From Massilia sp. YIM B02443 (GTDB taxonomy: Bacteria; Pseudomonadota; Gammaproteobacteria; Burkholderiales; Burkholderiaceae_D): DNA of 52,742 nucleotides. The stretch spans positions 12,304-65,045 of the forward strand of contig NZ_JASNRA010000028.1 in assembly GCF_030411955.1 (NCBI RefSeq), written 5' to 3'. Below are positions 30,165-37,972 of the stretch, piece after piece. Every line of letters starts with the position of its first letter. Position 1 is the first letter of the stretch. Position numbers and translations under genes: made by a program. Under the pieces are notes generated by a model that saw nothing but the letters and a program-made list of their open reading frames with translations, was not told where the DNA came from and made no database searches.

Positions 30165-32900
30165 TTACAGTTTGTAGTTCAGGCCAAACAGCACCTGGCG
30201 GCCATAGGTCGTGTAGCGCTCGGGCGCATAGGCGCCGCTGGCGAACGGGCTGCCCTGCCTGGTCTGGTATGGCTCGTTGCCGAGGTTGTTCACCTGTAGC
30301 AGCAGGCCCAGGTTCTTGAGCGGCCCGTCCTGGAATTCGTAGCCCAGCTGGATGTCGACCTGGTCTTCGGCCAGGATCTCGCTGAACGCGCGCTGGGCGA
30401 ACAGGCCCGTGACTTCGCCGCGGAAGGCCGAGCGGTAGCGTTGGGCCACGCGTGCCGAGAAGCCGTATTTTTCGTAGAACAGCGTGATGTTGCGCACCAC
30501 GCCGGACAGGCCCGGCAGCTTCTCGGTGGTGCCCGGGCCGTTCGGGCTGATCGAGCTCTCGGTGCCCGACACGCTGGCCTGCACGCCGAATCCGTCCAGC
30601 GGCTGCCACAGGGCGCCGAACTGAAGCGACGCGCTCAGCTCGACGCCGCGCACGAAGCCGCCCTGGCCGTTGGCCGGCTGGTTGATGGTGCCGATATTGG
30701 TCAGCGGGATCACGGTGCTGGAGTTCGGGAAGGCGCTGAAGTCGAATTCACGCTGCTGGTTGTAGATGTAGCTCTTCAGGTCCTTGAAGAAGTAGGCGGC
30801 CGACACATAGCTGCCCTTGCCCATGTAATGCTCGAGCGAGAGGTCGAAGGAGTTGGCGCGCCACGGCTCCAGCTTGGGATTGCCGCCGCCGCCGTTCCAC
30901 ATGCGGGTGGTCGGGTCGACGCCGGCCGATACGCCGGCGCGCATGTCCGACATGCGCGGCCGCGCCACGGTCTTGGCCAGGCCAAGGCGCAGGTAGGTGT
31001 CGTGCAGGTAGTTGCCGAAGTCGAAGTTCAGGTTCACGCTCGGCAGCACGTCGTTGTAAGAATGTTCGTCGCGCAGCGCCGTGATCACGTTGCCGCTGAC
31101 CGCCTTGCCCTGCCCTTCCTGGTTCACGTGGACGTATTGCACGCCCAGGTTGCCGCGCAGCGGTACCGTACCGAGGTCGGTGTCGATGCCGAGGCGCAGG
31201 TAGCCGATGGCCTGCTTTTCGCTCACTTCCCAGTCCTGCTGGGCGACGTCGGTGTCGACCGGACGCTTGTCGTAGAACCGGTCGAGCGCCGCGCGCGGGT
31301 CGAACGTCAGCACGCCGGGAATCCCGGCCCAGGACAGCGAGGTGGTCGGCTGAATGATGTCAGCGGGGACCGTGGTCAGGGCGCGCCCGTTCTTCAGCCA
31401 GTAGGTCTGCGAGACGTCTTCGTGCGACTTGTCGCGCTTGGAGAAACTCAGTCCGGCCTGCACGTTGCTGAACCAGCCGTCGAGCTCGCCACGCAGGTTC
31501 AGCTTGGCCGCGCCGAGGCGGTCTTCGACGCGCGGGTGGTGCATGGTGGCGTCGTGGCCCCAGCCGCCGACGTCGGTCAGGCGGATGTTGGCGGGATCGG
31601 CAAAGTCGAAGCCCGGCGCGAATTGCGGCATGCCGGCGCCGACCGGGATGCGAAAGCCGAAGTTGTCGTCGGTGGCGCCCGAACCCGCCGGCCCCAGGCC
31701 GGCATAGGTCTCGGAGGTGGTCTCGAAGCGCTTGGCCGTGGAATACGACAGGTCGCCGTCGACCGACCAGCGCTCGTTCAGGCGCAGCCGCGTATTCCAG
31801 CCGAGCGCGCCCATCTCGTCGCGCCGCTCGTTGTAGTCGTTGCGCACGATCGGCTCCAGGCCGACCAGGGTGCCGCCGGTGAGCATGCGCCCGCCGCCGA
31901 TGGTCTCGATCTGCGGATCGCGGTAGGTGACGGTGTCGGCCGAGTTCCACATCATGCCGCGCATGGTTTCTTCCTGGTCGAACTCGGAATAGTACAGGTC
32001 GAGCGTGGAACGCAGGTCGCGGCTCGGCTTCCAGTCGAGCACGGCCATCAGGCCGTCGCGCACCTGCTTGCGCGAGGTCGAGGTGACCTCGGCGCCCTTC
32101 AGGCCGATCACGTCCTCGTTCCCCGGCCCCAGGTTGTTGTTGGCGCCCCACCACCAGGACTTGTATTCCTTCTGCTGGCCGGGCGTATCCAGGTGGGCGT
32201 AGCCGATCGCCAGGCCGAGGGTGTTGTCCAGGTACTGGTCGATGTAGGACAGCGACAGGCGCTTGCCCCGGTTCGACCAGCCGCTGTTGAGCTCGCCATT
32301 GCTGTTGTGTTCGCCGCGCAGGTTGAAGGCGACCGTCCGGCCCTTGCGGTCGAGCGGACGCACGGTACGCAGGTCGATGGTGCCGGACAGGCCGGACGCC
32401 GTCATGTTGGCGTCCGGCGTCTTGTAGACCACGACGCCGCTGAGCAGTTCCGACGGGTACTGGTCGAATTCCGCGCTGCGGTCATTGCTGGTGCTGGTCT
32501 GTTCGCGGCCATTGAGCAGGGTCACGCCGAAGTCCGGCGCCAGGCCGCGCAGCGAGATCACCTGGGCGCGGCCGGCGACGCGCTGGGCGGACAGGCCCGG
32601 CAGGCGCGCGATGGATTCGGCGATCGACTGGTCGGGCAGCTTGCCGATGTCTTCGGCCGTGATCGATTCCACGATCGAGTCCGATTCCTTCTTGATCGCG
32701 ATCGAGCTTTCGATACTGCCGCGGATGCCGGTCACCTTGACCTGGGTGGGCGCGCTGTCCGCTGCCTGCAAGTCGGATTGCGACTGGGCCTGTACCGACG
32801 CACTCCACAGGCACAGCGCGCAGGCGGCCGCGATGGGAGTCAAGGACATTGCGTGGCGGCGGGACGCAGGGGCGCCCGGCGTGATGCCAAAACGGGTCAT
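30165..32900 (-). CDS. TonB-dependent receptor, carbohydrate-uptake type
   Basis: A 911-residue outer-membrane receptor. It has a signal peptide (SLTPIAAACALCLWSASVQA), a possible TonB box (APTQVKVTG), a plug domain (IVESITAEDIGKLPDQSIAESIARLPG, then VVVYKTPDANM) and a 22-strand barrel ending in an aromatic-rich strand (GRQVLFGLNYKL). The plug start matches the receptor class often found with glycosidases and LacI regulators in proteobacterial sugar-utilisation loci, not siderophore receptors. AGGAGA precedes the ATG. Three LacI-type operators lie in the 284 bp upstream. It probably imports the oligosaccharide released by the two GH30 enzymes. Confidence 0.9.
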   Translation of the reverse strand: MTRFGITPGAPASRRHAMSLTPIAAACALCLWSASVQAQSQSDLQAADSAPTQVKVTGIRGSIESSIAIKKESDSIVESITAEDIGKLPDQSIAESIARLPGLSAQRVAGRAQVISLRGLAPDFGVTLLNGREQTSTSNDRSAEFDQYPSELLSGVVVYKTPDANMTASGLSGTIDLRTVRPLDRKGRTVAFNLRGEHNSNGELNSGWSNRGKRLSLSYIDQYLDNTLGLAIGYAHLDTPGQQKEYKSWWWGANNNLGPGNEDVIGLKGAEVTSTSRKQVRDGLMAVLDWKPSRDLRSTLDLYYSEFDQEETMRGMMWNSADTVTYRDPQIETIGGGRMLTGGTLVGLEPIVRNDYNERRDEMGALGWNTRLRLNERWSVDGDLSYSTAKRFETTSETYAGLGPAGSGATDDNFGFRIPVGAGMPQFAPGFDFADPANIRLTDVGGWGHDATMHHPRVEDRLGAAKLNLRGELDGWFSNVQAGLSFSKRDKSHEDVSQTYWLKNGRALTTVPADIIQPTTSLSWAGIPGVLTFDPRAALDRFYDKRPVDTDVAQQDWEVSEKQAIGYLRLGIDTDLGTVPLRGNLGVQYVHVNQEGQGKAVSGNVITALRDEHSYNDVLPSVNLNFDFGNYLHDTYLRLGLAKTVARPRMSDMRAGVSAGVDPTTRMWNGGGGNPKLEPWRANSFDLSLEHYMGKGSYVSAAYFFKDLKSYIYNQQREFDFSAFPNSSTVIPLTNIGTINQPANGQGGFVRGVELSASLQFGALWQPLDGFGVQASVSGTESSISPNGPGTTEKLPGLSGVVRNITLFYEKYGFSARVAQRYRSAFRGEVTGLFAQRAFSEILAEDQVDIQLGYEFQDGPLKNLGLLLQVNNLGNEPYQTRQGSPFASGAYAPERYTTYGRQVLFGLNYKL

Positions 32901-32938
32901 GAAAGTCTCCTGATGTTTTTATCGTTGTACGTCGTGAT

Positions 32939-32952
32939 TGGAAACGTTGCCA
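32939..32952. promoter_or_regulatory. LacI-type operator, site 1
   Basis: TGGAAACGTTGCCA, a near-palindrome centred on CpG (12 of 14 positions symmetric). It lies about 40 bp before the receptor ATG. The same 14 bases recur unchanged at three other places in this locus. Confidence 0.82.
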
Positions 32953-33051
32953 AACCAGTCTGGCGCTCGGCGCCGTTTCCTTTGTCTGCTGCATCTGCCA
33001 CTACTCGCGCTTCACCCTGCCTGGTCCGCTTCGTTCAGCCGGACACGCAAA

Positions 33052-33065
33052 TGGAAACGTTGCCA
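33052..33065. promoter_or_regulatory. LacI-type operator, site 2
   Basis: An exact copy of the 14-bp core TGGAAACGTTGCCA, 113 bp from site 1 and 31 bp from site 3. It lies in the intergenic region between the second GH30 gene and the receptor gene. Confidence 0.8.
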
Positions 33066-33082
33066 ATTTAGTCCGCAAGAAT

Positions 33083-33096
33083 TGGAAACGTTGCCA
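33083..33096. promoter_or_regulatory. LacI-type operator, site 3
   Basis: An exact copy of TGGAAACGTTGCCA with one more symmetric pair on each side (TTGG…CCAA). It stands 31 bp from site 2, close to three helical turns. Confidence 0.8.
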
Positions 33097-33184
33097 AATT
33101 GGGCAATGCATTATTGCCCTGTGTGGAATTTGCTGTCAATGCAATTGCACCGGCGAGTGTTGCGTATTGGCTAATCAGGTGCGA

Positions 33185-34621
33185 TCACGGCTTGCCGTCC
33201 CAGGCGAAGGTAGCGACGCTCATGCCCGGCAACGTATAGCGGAAGCTCTGCCCTTTGAGGCGTACCGAAAACGTCCGTGCCGCTTGCGCGCCATTGGCCA
33301 CGACCAGCGCCAGCGAGCCGTCCGGGTTACGGAAGGCGACGTTGGACAGCTCCCCCGCCGCTTCGCTCGACTGGATGCGGCGCGCCCCTGGCAGGACGAA
33401 GCGGCTGGTATGGGCCAGCGCGTAATACTCGACGTTGCGCGTGACTTCGCCGGTGCGCGAATCGATCGTCACCACGCCGCGGCAATCCTTGCAGCCGCCC
33501 AGGTGCGGTCCACTGTTCTCGTCCAGCGCCAGGTTCCACAACAGGACGCCGCGCGCCCATCCGCGCGTGGTGTCGATGCTCAGGGTCCTGGTGAAGAACA
33601 TCAGGTTCTTTGCCCAGTCGGTCGCCCAGGCGCCGCCCGAGCACTCGGTGAACCAGGTGTCCTTGCCGGGAAACTGCGCATGGACCTGTGCCTGGACCGC
33701 CACGTTGCCCGCGTAGCAGTGCCACGCCACGCCACTCACGTACCTGGCGGCGACCGGATCCTTGAGGACGGTCGTGGGCGAATCCGGCTCGTCCCAGTTG
33801 TGGTCCCAGTCGAACAGCGTGGTGCCGGGGTGTTCGCGCGCCAGCAAGGGGCCCAGGTGGCCGCCGATGAAGGCGGCGCGGCTGGCCGGATCGACGCGCA
33901 TGCCCGGATAATCGTCCGGCTCGAAATGCGGCTCGTTCTGCAGTGTCAGGGCGAAGATCGGGACCCCTTCGCTCTGCATCGCGCTCAGGTAGCGGCCCAG
34001 GTAGCGGGCGAAGGCGTCATAGGCCTCGGGCTTGAGCGCACCCTTGACCAGACTGTCGCTGCTCTTCATCCAGCCCGGTGCGCTCCAGGGCGAGGCCATG
34101 ACCTTCAGTTGCGGATTGATCGCCAGCGCGCGTTGAATGGTCGGCAACACCGTGGCGCGATGCGGATCGATGGAAAAGCGTGCCAGCGCCGGATCGCTTT
34201 CGCCACGCGGCATGTCATTGAAGCTGTAGTGGCTTTGCGAAAAGTCCGAGGCGCCGATGGTCAGGCGCGTGAAGGACATGCCAAGTCCGGGATTGCGGCC
34301 GAACAGCTCGCGCAGCAGGCTTTCGCGCTGCGCCGGATTCATGCGTTGCTGGATCAGAAAGGCAGAAGCATCGGTGATCGAGGCGCCGAAGCCCTGGATT
34401 TCCTGGAAGCGGGTGGCGGGGTCGATGTCGATGACGCTGTCAGCCGGCTTGGCGCGGCTGAAATGAAGGTCGGGACTGCGCGCCATCAGTTTGCTCCGGT
34501 CGCCTGTCGTCAGCCAGGCCTGGACGGCGCCGCTGCCGCCCTGGGCCGCTGCTTGCGCAATATTCGCCATCAGCAGGGCCGCGAGGACGGCGCCGCGCAG
34601 CATGGTAGGTGCTTTATGCAT
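33185..34621 (-). CDS. Glycoside hydrolase family 30 enzyme, exported (second copy, divergent sequence)
   Basis: A 478-residue secreted GH30 enzyme. A signal peptide opens it (MLRGAVLAALLMANIAQAAA). The family hallmark FQEIQGFGASITDASAF is near residue 70. The acid/base is Glu230 in LQNEPHF and the nucleophile Glu326 in WFTECSGG. The Cys-Ser-Gly-Gly after the nucleophile and the compact form suggest the GH30 group with beta-1,6-glucanases, while the neighbour at 28675 has TEAS; the two are therefore not simple duplicates. AGGAGGAG precedes the ATG. An operator overlaps its probable start of transcription, so it belongs to the LacI regulon. Substrate assignment is tentative. Confidence 0.87.
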   Translation of the reverse strand: MHKAPTMLRGAVLAALLMANIAQAAAQGGSGAVQAWLTTGDRSKLMARSPDLHFSRAKPADSVIDIDPATRFQEIQGFGASITDASAFLIQQRMNPAQRESLLRELFGRNPGLGMSFTRLTIGASDFSQSHYSFNDMPRGESDPALARFSIDPHRATVLPTIQRALAINPQLKVMASPWSAPGWMKSSDSLVKGALKPEAYDAFARYLGRYLSAMQSEGVPIFALTLQNEPHFEPDDYPGMRVDPASRAAFIGGHLGPLLAREHPGTTLFDWDHNWDEPDSPTTVLKDPVAARYVSGVAWHCYAGNVAVQAQVHAQFPGKDTWFTECSGGAWATDWAKNLMFFTRTLSIDTTRGWARGVLLWNLALDENSGPHLGGCKDCRGVVTIDSRTGEVTRNVEYYALAHTSRFVLPGARRIQSSEAAGELSNVAFRNPDGSLALVVANGAQAARTFSVRLKGQSFRYTLPGMSVATFAWDGKP

Positions 34622-34659
34622 GTTATCTGGTCTCCTCCTGTTATCACGCCGCCAAAAAA

Positions 34660-34673
34660 TGGAAACGTTGCCA
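34660..34673. promoter_or_regulatory. LacI-type operator, site 4
   Basis: An exact copy of TGGAAACGTTGCCA, 39 bp before the ATG of the second GH30 gene. It begins right after the extended −10 box, covering the expected start of transcription, as a repressor site would. Confidence 0.83.
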
Positions 34674-34677
34674 AATT

Positions 34678-34686
34678 AATATAGCA
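34678..34686 (-). promoter_or_regulatory. Extended −10 promoter of the second GH30 gene
   Basis: TGCTATATT on the minus strand (TGn plus TATATT, 5 of 6 matches to the consensus). The −35 region is weak. Start of transcription is expected near 34671, within operator site 4. Confidence 0.55.
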
Positions 34687-34900
34687 TGCTCGGCTTTGAT
34701 ATCGGCACAGATATTTGTCCAGCTCCAGGAACAAAAATAGCCAAGGAGCCGCTTCGTGCGCACCTCGTGTACGCCAGCTTTTCAATGGTATTCAGGCAGC
34801 GCTGGGCAGACCGCAGGCTTGCGTTTCAAGGGTTTGAGGCGCGAGATAAGGTTCCGGAATACCCTATCGGAGCACAGACGCCGTACTGGTCTTCCGGAAT

Positions 34901-34928
34901 GAAAAAAGCCACCTTGCGGTGGCTTTTC
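34901..34928 (-). terminator. Intrinsic terminator of tRNA-Ser
   Basis: Read on the minus strand, AAAAGCCACC and GGTGGCTTTT form a 10-bp stem around a GCAA tetraloop, followed by a run of T. It ends 10 bases after the tRNA-Ser CCA end, so it closes the tRNA transcript. Confidence 0.85.
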
Positions 34929-34938
34929 TCATCAATCT

Positions 34939-35031
34939 TGGCGGAGACGGTGGGATTCGAACCCACGATACGGGTATAAGCCGTATGCATCCTTAGCAGG
35001 GATGTGCCTTCGGCCACTCGGCCACGTCTCC
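34939..35031 (-). tRNA. tRNA-Ser(GCT)
   Basis: A 93-base gene including encoded CCA. Acceptor GGAGACG pairs with CGTCTCC; the D-arm (GGCCGAGTGGCCGAAGGC), anticodon arm CATCC-CTGCTAA-GGATG with anticodon GCT, the long variable arm typical of serine and the T-arm GTGGGTTCGAATCCCAC are all present. It reads AGC and AGU codons. It follows lysC on the same strand but has its own promoter. Confidence 0.97.
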
Positions 35032-35077
35032 AATCAGTGCTGCCAAACTTGCTTGTCAGTCAGCGCTGAGTGCACGC

Positions 35078-35106
35078 ATCTTAAGGGCTGGTGCCCGTGG
35101 CGTCAA
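35078..35106 (-). promoter_or_regulatory. Promoter of tRNA-Ser
   Basis: TTGACG (35101–35106), a 17-bp spacer and TAAGAT (35078–35083) on the minus strand, with a GC-rich discriminator (GCG) as in stringently controlled stable-RNA promoters. Start expected near 35071, about 40 bases before the tRNA. Confidence 0.75.
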
Positions 35107-35134
35107 GGACGCACACCGAAAAAGTTTGAAATTG

Positions 35135-36382
35135 TTAACCTTGCTCGAGGTTAAATGCCTTGTGAAGGGCGCGCACGGCCAGTTCCATGTACTTCTCGTC
35201 GATCAGCACCGAGATCTTGATCTCCGAGGTCGAGATCATCTGGATGTTGATGCCCTCTTCCGACAGCGTGCGGAACATCTGCGACGCGACGCCGACGTGG
35301 CTGCGCATGCCCACGCCCACCGCCGACACCTTCGACACCTTGGCGTCGCCCAGCACCTTGGTGGCGCCCAGCTGTTCCTTGTTGCCTTCCAGGACGGTCA
35401 TGGCGCGCACGTAGTCGCCGCGCGGCACGGTGAAGGTGAAATCGGTCTTGCCGTCCACCGACTGGTTCTGGATGATCATGTCGACTTCGATGTTGGCGTC
35501 GGCGATCGGGCCCAGGATGTGGAAGGCCACGCCCGGCTTGTCCGGCACGCCCAGGACGGTGATCTTTGCTTCGTCGCGATTGAACGCGATGCCGGAGATG
35601 ACGGCTTGTTCCATGTTGCTTTCTTCCTCAAACGAGATCAGGGTGCCGGACTTGGCCTCGTCGGCCAGCGGCATCAGTGGGTCGGTCAGGGACGACAGCA
35701 CGCGCGTCGGCACCTGGTAGTTGCCTGCGAACTCGACCGACCGCGTCTGCAGTACTTTCGAGCCCAGCGAGGCCAGTTCGAGCATTTCCTCGAAGGTGAT
35801 CTTGGACAGGCGGCGCGCCTCGTCGACCACGCGCGGGTCGGTGGTGTAGACGCCGTCGACGTCGGTGTAGATCAGGCATTCGTCGGCCTTCAGCGCGGCC
35901 GCGATCGCCACCGCCGAGGTGTCCGAGCCGCCGCGGCCCAGGGTGGAGATATTGCCATCGTCGTCCATGCCCTGGAAGCCGGTGATGATCACGATCTTGC
36001 CGTTGGCTAGGTCGCCGCGCACGCGGGTGTCGTCGATCGACTGGATGCGCGCCTTGGTGAACGAGGAGTCGGTGCGGATGCCCGCCTGCCAGCCGGTGTA
36101 GGACACCGCATCCTTGCCGATCGCCAGCAGCGCCATCGCCAGCAGGCCCACCGACACCTGCTCGCCGGTCGAGGCAATCATGTCCAGTTCACGCGGGTCC
36201 GGTTGCGCCATGATTTCCTTGGCAAGGCCAATCAGGCGGTTCGTCTCGCCCGACATCGCGGACGGGACGACAACGATTTGGTGACCTGCGTCATGCCACT
36301 TGGCCACGCGGGCCGCGACATTCTTGATGCGTTCCGTCGATCCCATCGACGTTCCGCCATATTTGTGGACAATTAAAGCCAT
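35135..36382 (-). CDS. lysC: Aspartate kinase
   Basis: A 415-residue enzyme that phosphorylates aspartate, the first step to lysine, threonine and methionine. The kinase domain starts with the signature KYGGTSMG (residues 7–14) and includes GRGGSDTSAVAIAAALKADEC. Two ACT domains for feedback control occupy the C-terminal 150 residues (ITVLGVPDKPGVAFHILGPI; VSAVGVGMRSHVGVASQMFRTL). The length fits the monofunctional, lysine/threonine-controlled type. It follows tilS on the minus strand with a 168-bp gap that contains its own promoter. Confidence 0.96.
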   Translation of the reverse strand: MALIVHKYGGTSMGSTERIKNVAARVAKWHDAGHQIVVVPSAMSGETNRLIGLAKEIMAQPDPRELDMIASTGEQVSVGLLAMALLAIGKDAVSYTGWQAGIRTDSSFTKARIQSIDDTRVRGDLANGKIVIITGFQGMDDDGNISTLGRGGSDTSAVAIAAALKADECLIYTDVDGVYTTDPRVVDEARRLSKITFEEMLELASLGSKVLQTRSVEFAGNYQVPTRVLSSLTDPLMPLADEAKSGTLISFEEESNMEQAVISGIAFNRDEAKITVLGVPDKPGVAFHILGPIADANIEVDMIIQNQSVDGKTDFTFTVPRGDYVRAMTVLEGNKEQLGATKVLGDAKVSKVSAVGVGMRSHVGVASQMFRTLSEEGINIQMISTSEIKISVLIDEKYMELAVRALHKAFNLEQG

Positions 36383-36437
36383 ATCGGGAAGGGTTCCTAC
36401 TGGTGAGAAGGATGTGAATGTGTTCTAGGGGACCCTT

Positions 36438-36467
36438 ACTCTAGCATGTTGCAATGCGCCATCACAA
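36438..36467 (-). promoter_or_regulatory. Predicted lysC promoter
   Basis: TTGTGA (36462–36467), an 18-bp spacer and an extended −10 TGCTAGAGT whose hexamer is at 36438–36443, about 55 bases before the lysC ATG. Between this and tilS lies an AT-rich stretch with a small ATACC/GGTAT hairpin and T-rich flank that may end tilS transcripts. Confidence 0.5.
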
Positions 36468-36550
36468 GCAGCGATGGACGGAAAAGCTATATGAAAAGAA
36501 AATAAAGTAATACCTGAAAAGGTATGACCGGGCCGCCGATGCAGCCCCGT

Positions 36551-37972
36551 TCAGGCCGGGTCCGGCACCCAGCGCAGAGCGATGAGTTCGCTCCCCGGCG
36601 CGCCGAAATGGCGGCAATCCATGCCGATCCCGGCCGCGAACAGCAGGTCGAGCGCCTGGCTCACCACCGGCAGGCGCTCGCGCTCCCAGGCCGGCACGCC
36701 CAGCGCCTGATAGTGCGCCTTGAGGCCGCGCGTGGGCCGATTGGCGGCCGGCTTGAGGCGTTCGCCGCCCTTGCGGAAGTCGATGGTCAGCAGCTGCGAG
36801 CGCAGCCAGTCGGCGTCGAAGCCCTGCTCTGCCGGCTCGAAATGCAGCGTGCCACCGTAATCGGGGAACGCGATCGACGCTTCGCCCTGCCAGCGGAAAT
36901 CCTGGCCGAACTTGTCGAGCACGCCGGCATCGTCCGGATCGCGCATGCCGGCCAGGTCGGCCAGGCGCGGCGTCAAGTAGAGCTTGCCGCGATGGCGCCG
37001 GATCACGCAGCCCGGATGGGTCACTTTCAGCTGCGCGTCTTCGCGCGCCGAAAACAGTTGCGCCACCATCTGGCTCAGCCACGCGGTCGACGGCATCGCC
37101 AGGCCGCGCACCGTGAACAGGTGGCGCAGCAGGTTGTCGATGCGGTCGGCGCTCAACTGCCCGAGCCGGCCGAGATCGACGGCGTCGCCATCAAGACATA
37201 CGGCCAGATCCTGCGCCGCCAGTTCGTCCAGCATGCGCTGGGCCGCCGCGACGTGCGCCGCGCCGCGCGCGACGCGCGCCTGGAAGCCGGGGAAATGTTC
37301 AGCCAGCGCCGGCATCACCTGGTGGCGCAGCATATTGCGGGTGTAGCGCGGGTCAAGGTTCGATTCGTCCTCGACCCAGTCCAGGCCACGCTCGCGCGCA
37401 GTGGCCTCGAGCGCGGCGCGCGACTGGCTCAACAGCGGGCGCGCCATGACCAGCGTATCGTCACCCAGCAAGCTTGGCGCGTGGTTGTCCGCATCCATGC
37501 CCGACAAGCCGGCCGGACCCGAGCCGCGCAGCAATTGTAGCAGCACGGTTTCGGCCTGGTCGTCGAGATGGTGGGCAGTCAGCAGCAGGCTCGCGCCGTG
37601 TACGCGGCTCATTTCGCCCAGCGCGGCATAACGCAGCTTGCGCGCGGCGGCTTCGATGCCGGAGCCGTCGTTCGGCACCGTCACGCGCCGATGGTCGCAG
37701 GCGATGCCGAGTTCGGCCGCAGCACGCTCGACGTGCGCCATCCAGGCATCGGCATTCGGACTGAGACCGTGATGCACGTGCAGCGCCACCAGCTTGACGC
37801 CCTGCTCCCGGCACCAGGCATGCGCCAACCGCAGCAGGACCATCGAATCGAGGCCGCCGCTGCAAGCCAGTGCAATGCAGGTGGGGGAATGGCTGGCGCG
37901 CAAGCCGTGCATGGCTTGCGCGAAGGTGCTTGCTAACTTTGCCGGCAGATCGCCGGCCTTGGAACGGCTCAC
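36551..37972 (-). CDS. tilS: tRNA(Ile)-lysidine synthase
   Basis: A 473-residue enzyme that converts the wobble C of tRNA-Ile(CAU) to lysidine so that it reads AUA; it is essential. The PP-loop SGGLDS lies at residues 38–43, followed by LHVHHGLSPNADAW and the family HHLDDQAETVLLQLLRGSG. The C-terminal TilS domain is present (FRKGGERLKPAANRPTRGLK). The start is a GTG at 37970–37972 overlapping the accA stop (GTGA), indicating coupling; the open frame upstream is only the accA gene in another frame. An in-frame Met at residue 21 is a less likely start. Confidence 0.92.
   Translation of the reverse strand: MSRSKAGDLPAKLASTFAQAMHGLRASHSPTCIALACSGGLDSMVLLRLAHAWCREQGVKLVALHVHHGLSPNADAWMAHVERAAAELGIACDHRRVTVPNDGSGIEAAARKLRYAALGEMSRVHGASLLLTAHHLDDQAETVLLQLLRGSGPAGLSGMDADNHAPSLLGDDTLVMARPLLSQSRAALEATARERGLDWVEDESNLDPRYTRNMLRHQVMPALAEHFPGFQARVARGAAHVAAAQRMLDELAAQDLAVCLDGDAVDLGRLGQLSADRIDNLLRHLFTVRGLAMPSTAWLSQMVAQLFSAREDAQLKVTHPGCVIRRHRGKLYLTPRLADLAGMRDPDDAGVLDKFGQDFRWQGEASIAFPDYGGTLHFEPAEQGFDADWLRSQLLTIDFRKGGERLKPAANRPTRGLKAHYQALGVPAWERERLPVVSQALDLLFAAGIGMDCRHFGAPGSELIALRWVPDPA

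Larger units (their letters stand above)
34622..34938. other. Intergenic region between GH30 and tRNA-Ser
   Basis: The 317 bp hold the GH30 promoter and operator (site 4) at one end and the tRNA-Ser terminator at the other. Between about 34690 and 34895 I see no gene, repeat or RNA structure I can support. Confidence 0.6.

Noticed and set aside
32939..33096. The repeated 14-mers as iterons of a replication origin
   Set aside because: They occur before sugar genes, are palindromic and one copy sits alone over a promoter; no replication gene or AT-rich unwinding region is near. An operator role explains them better.
34686..34979. A 97-codon frame on the plus strand
   Set aside because: It runs into the tRNA-Ser gene and its terminator in antisense; the composition is unlike a protein.
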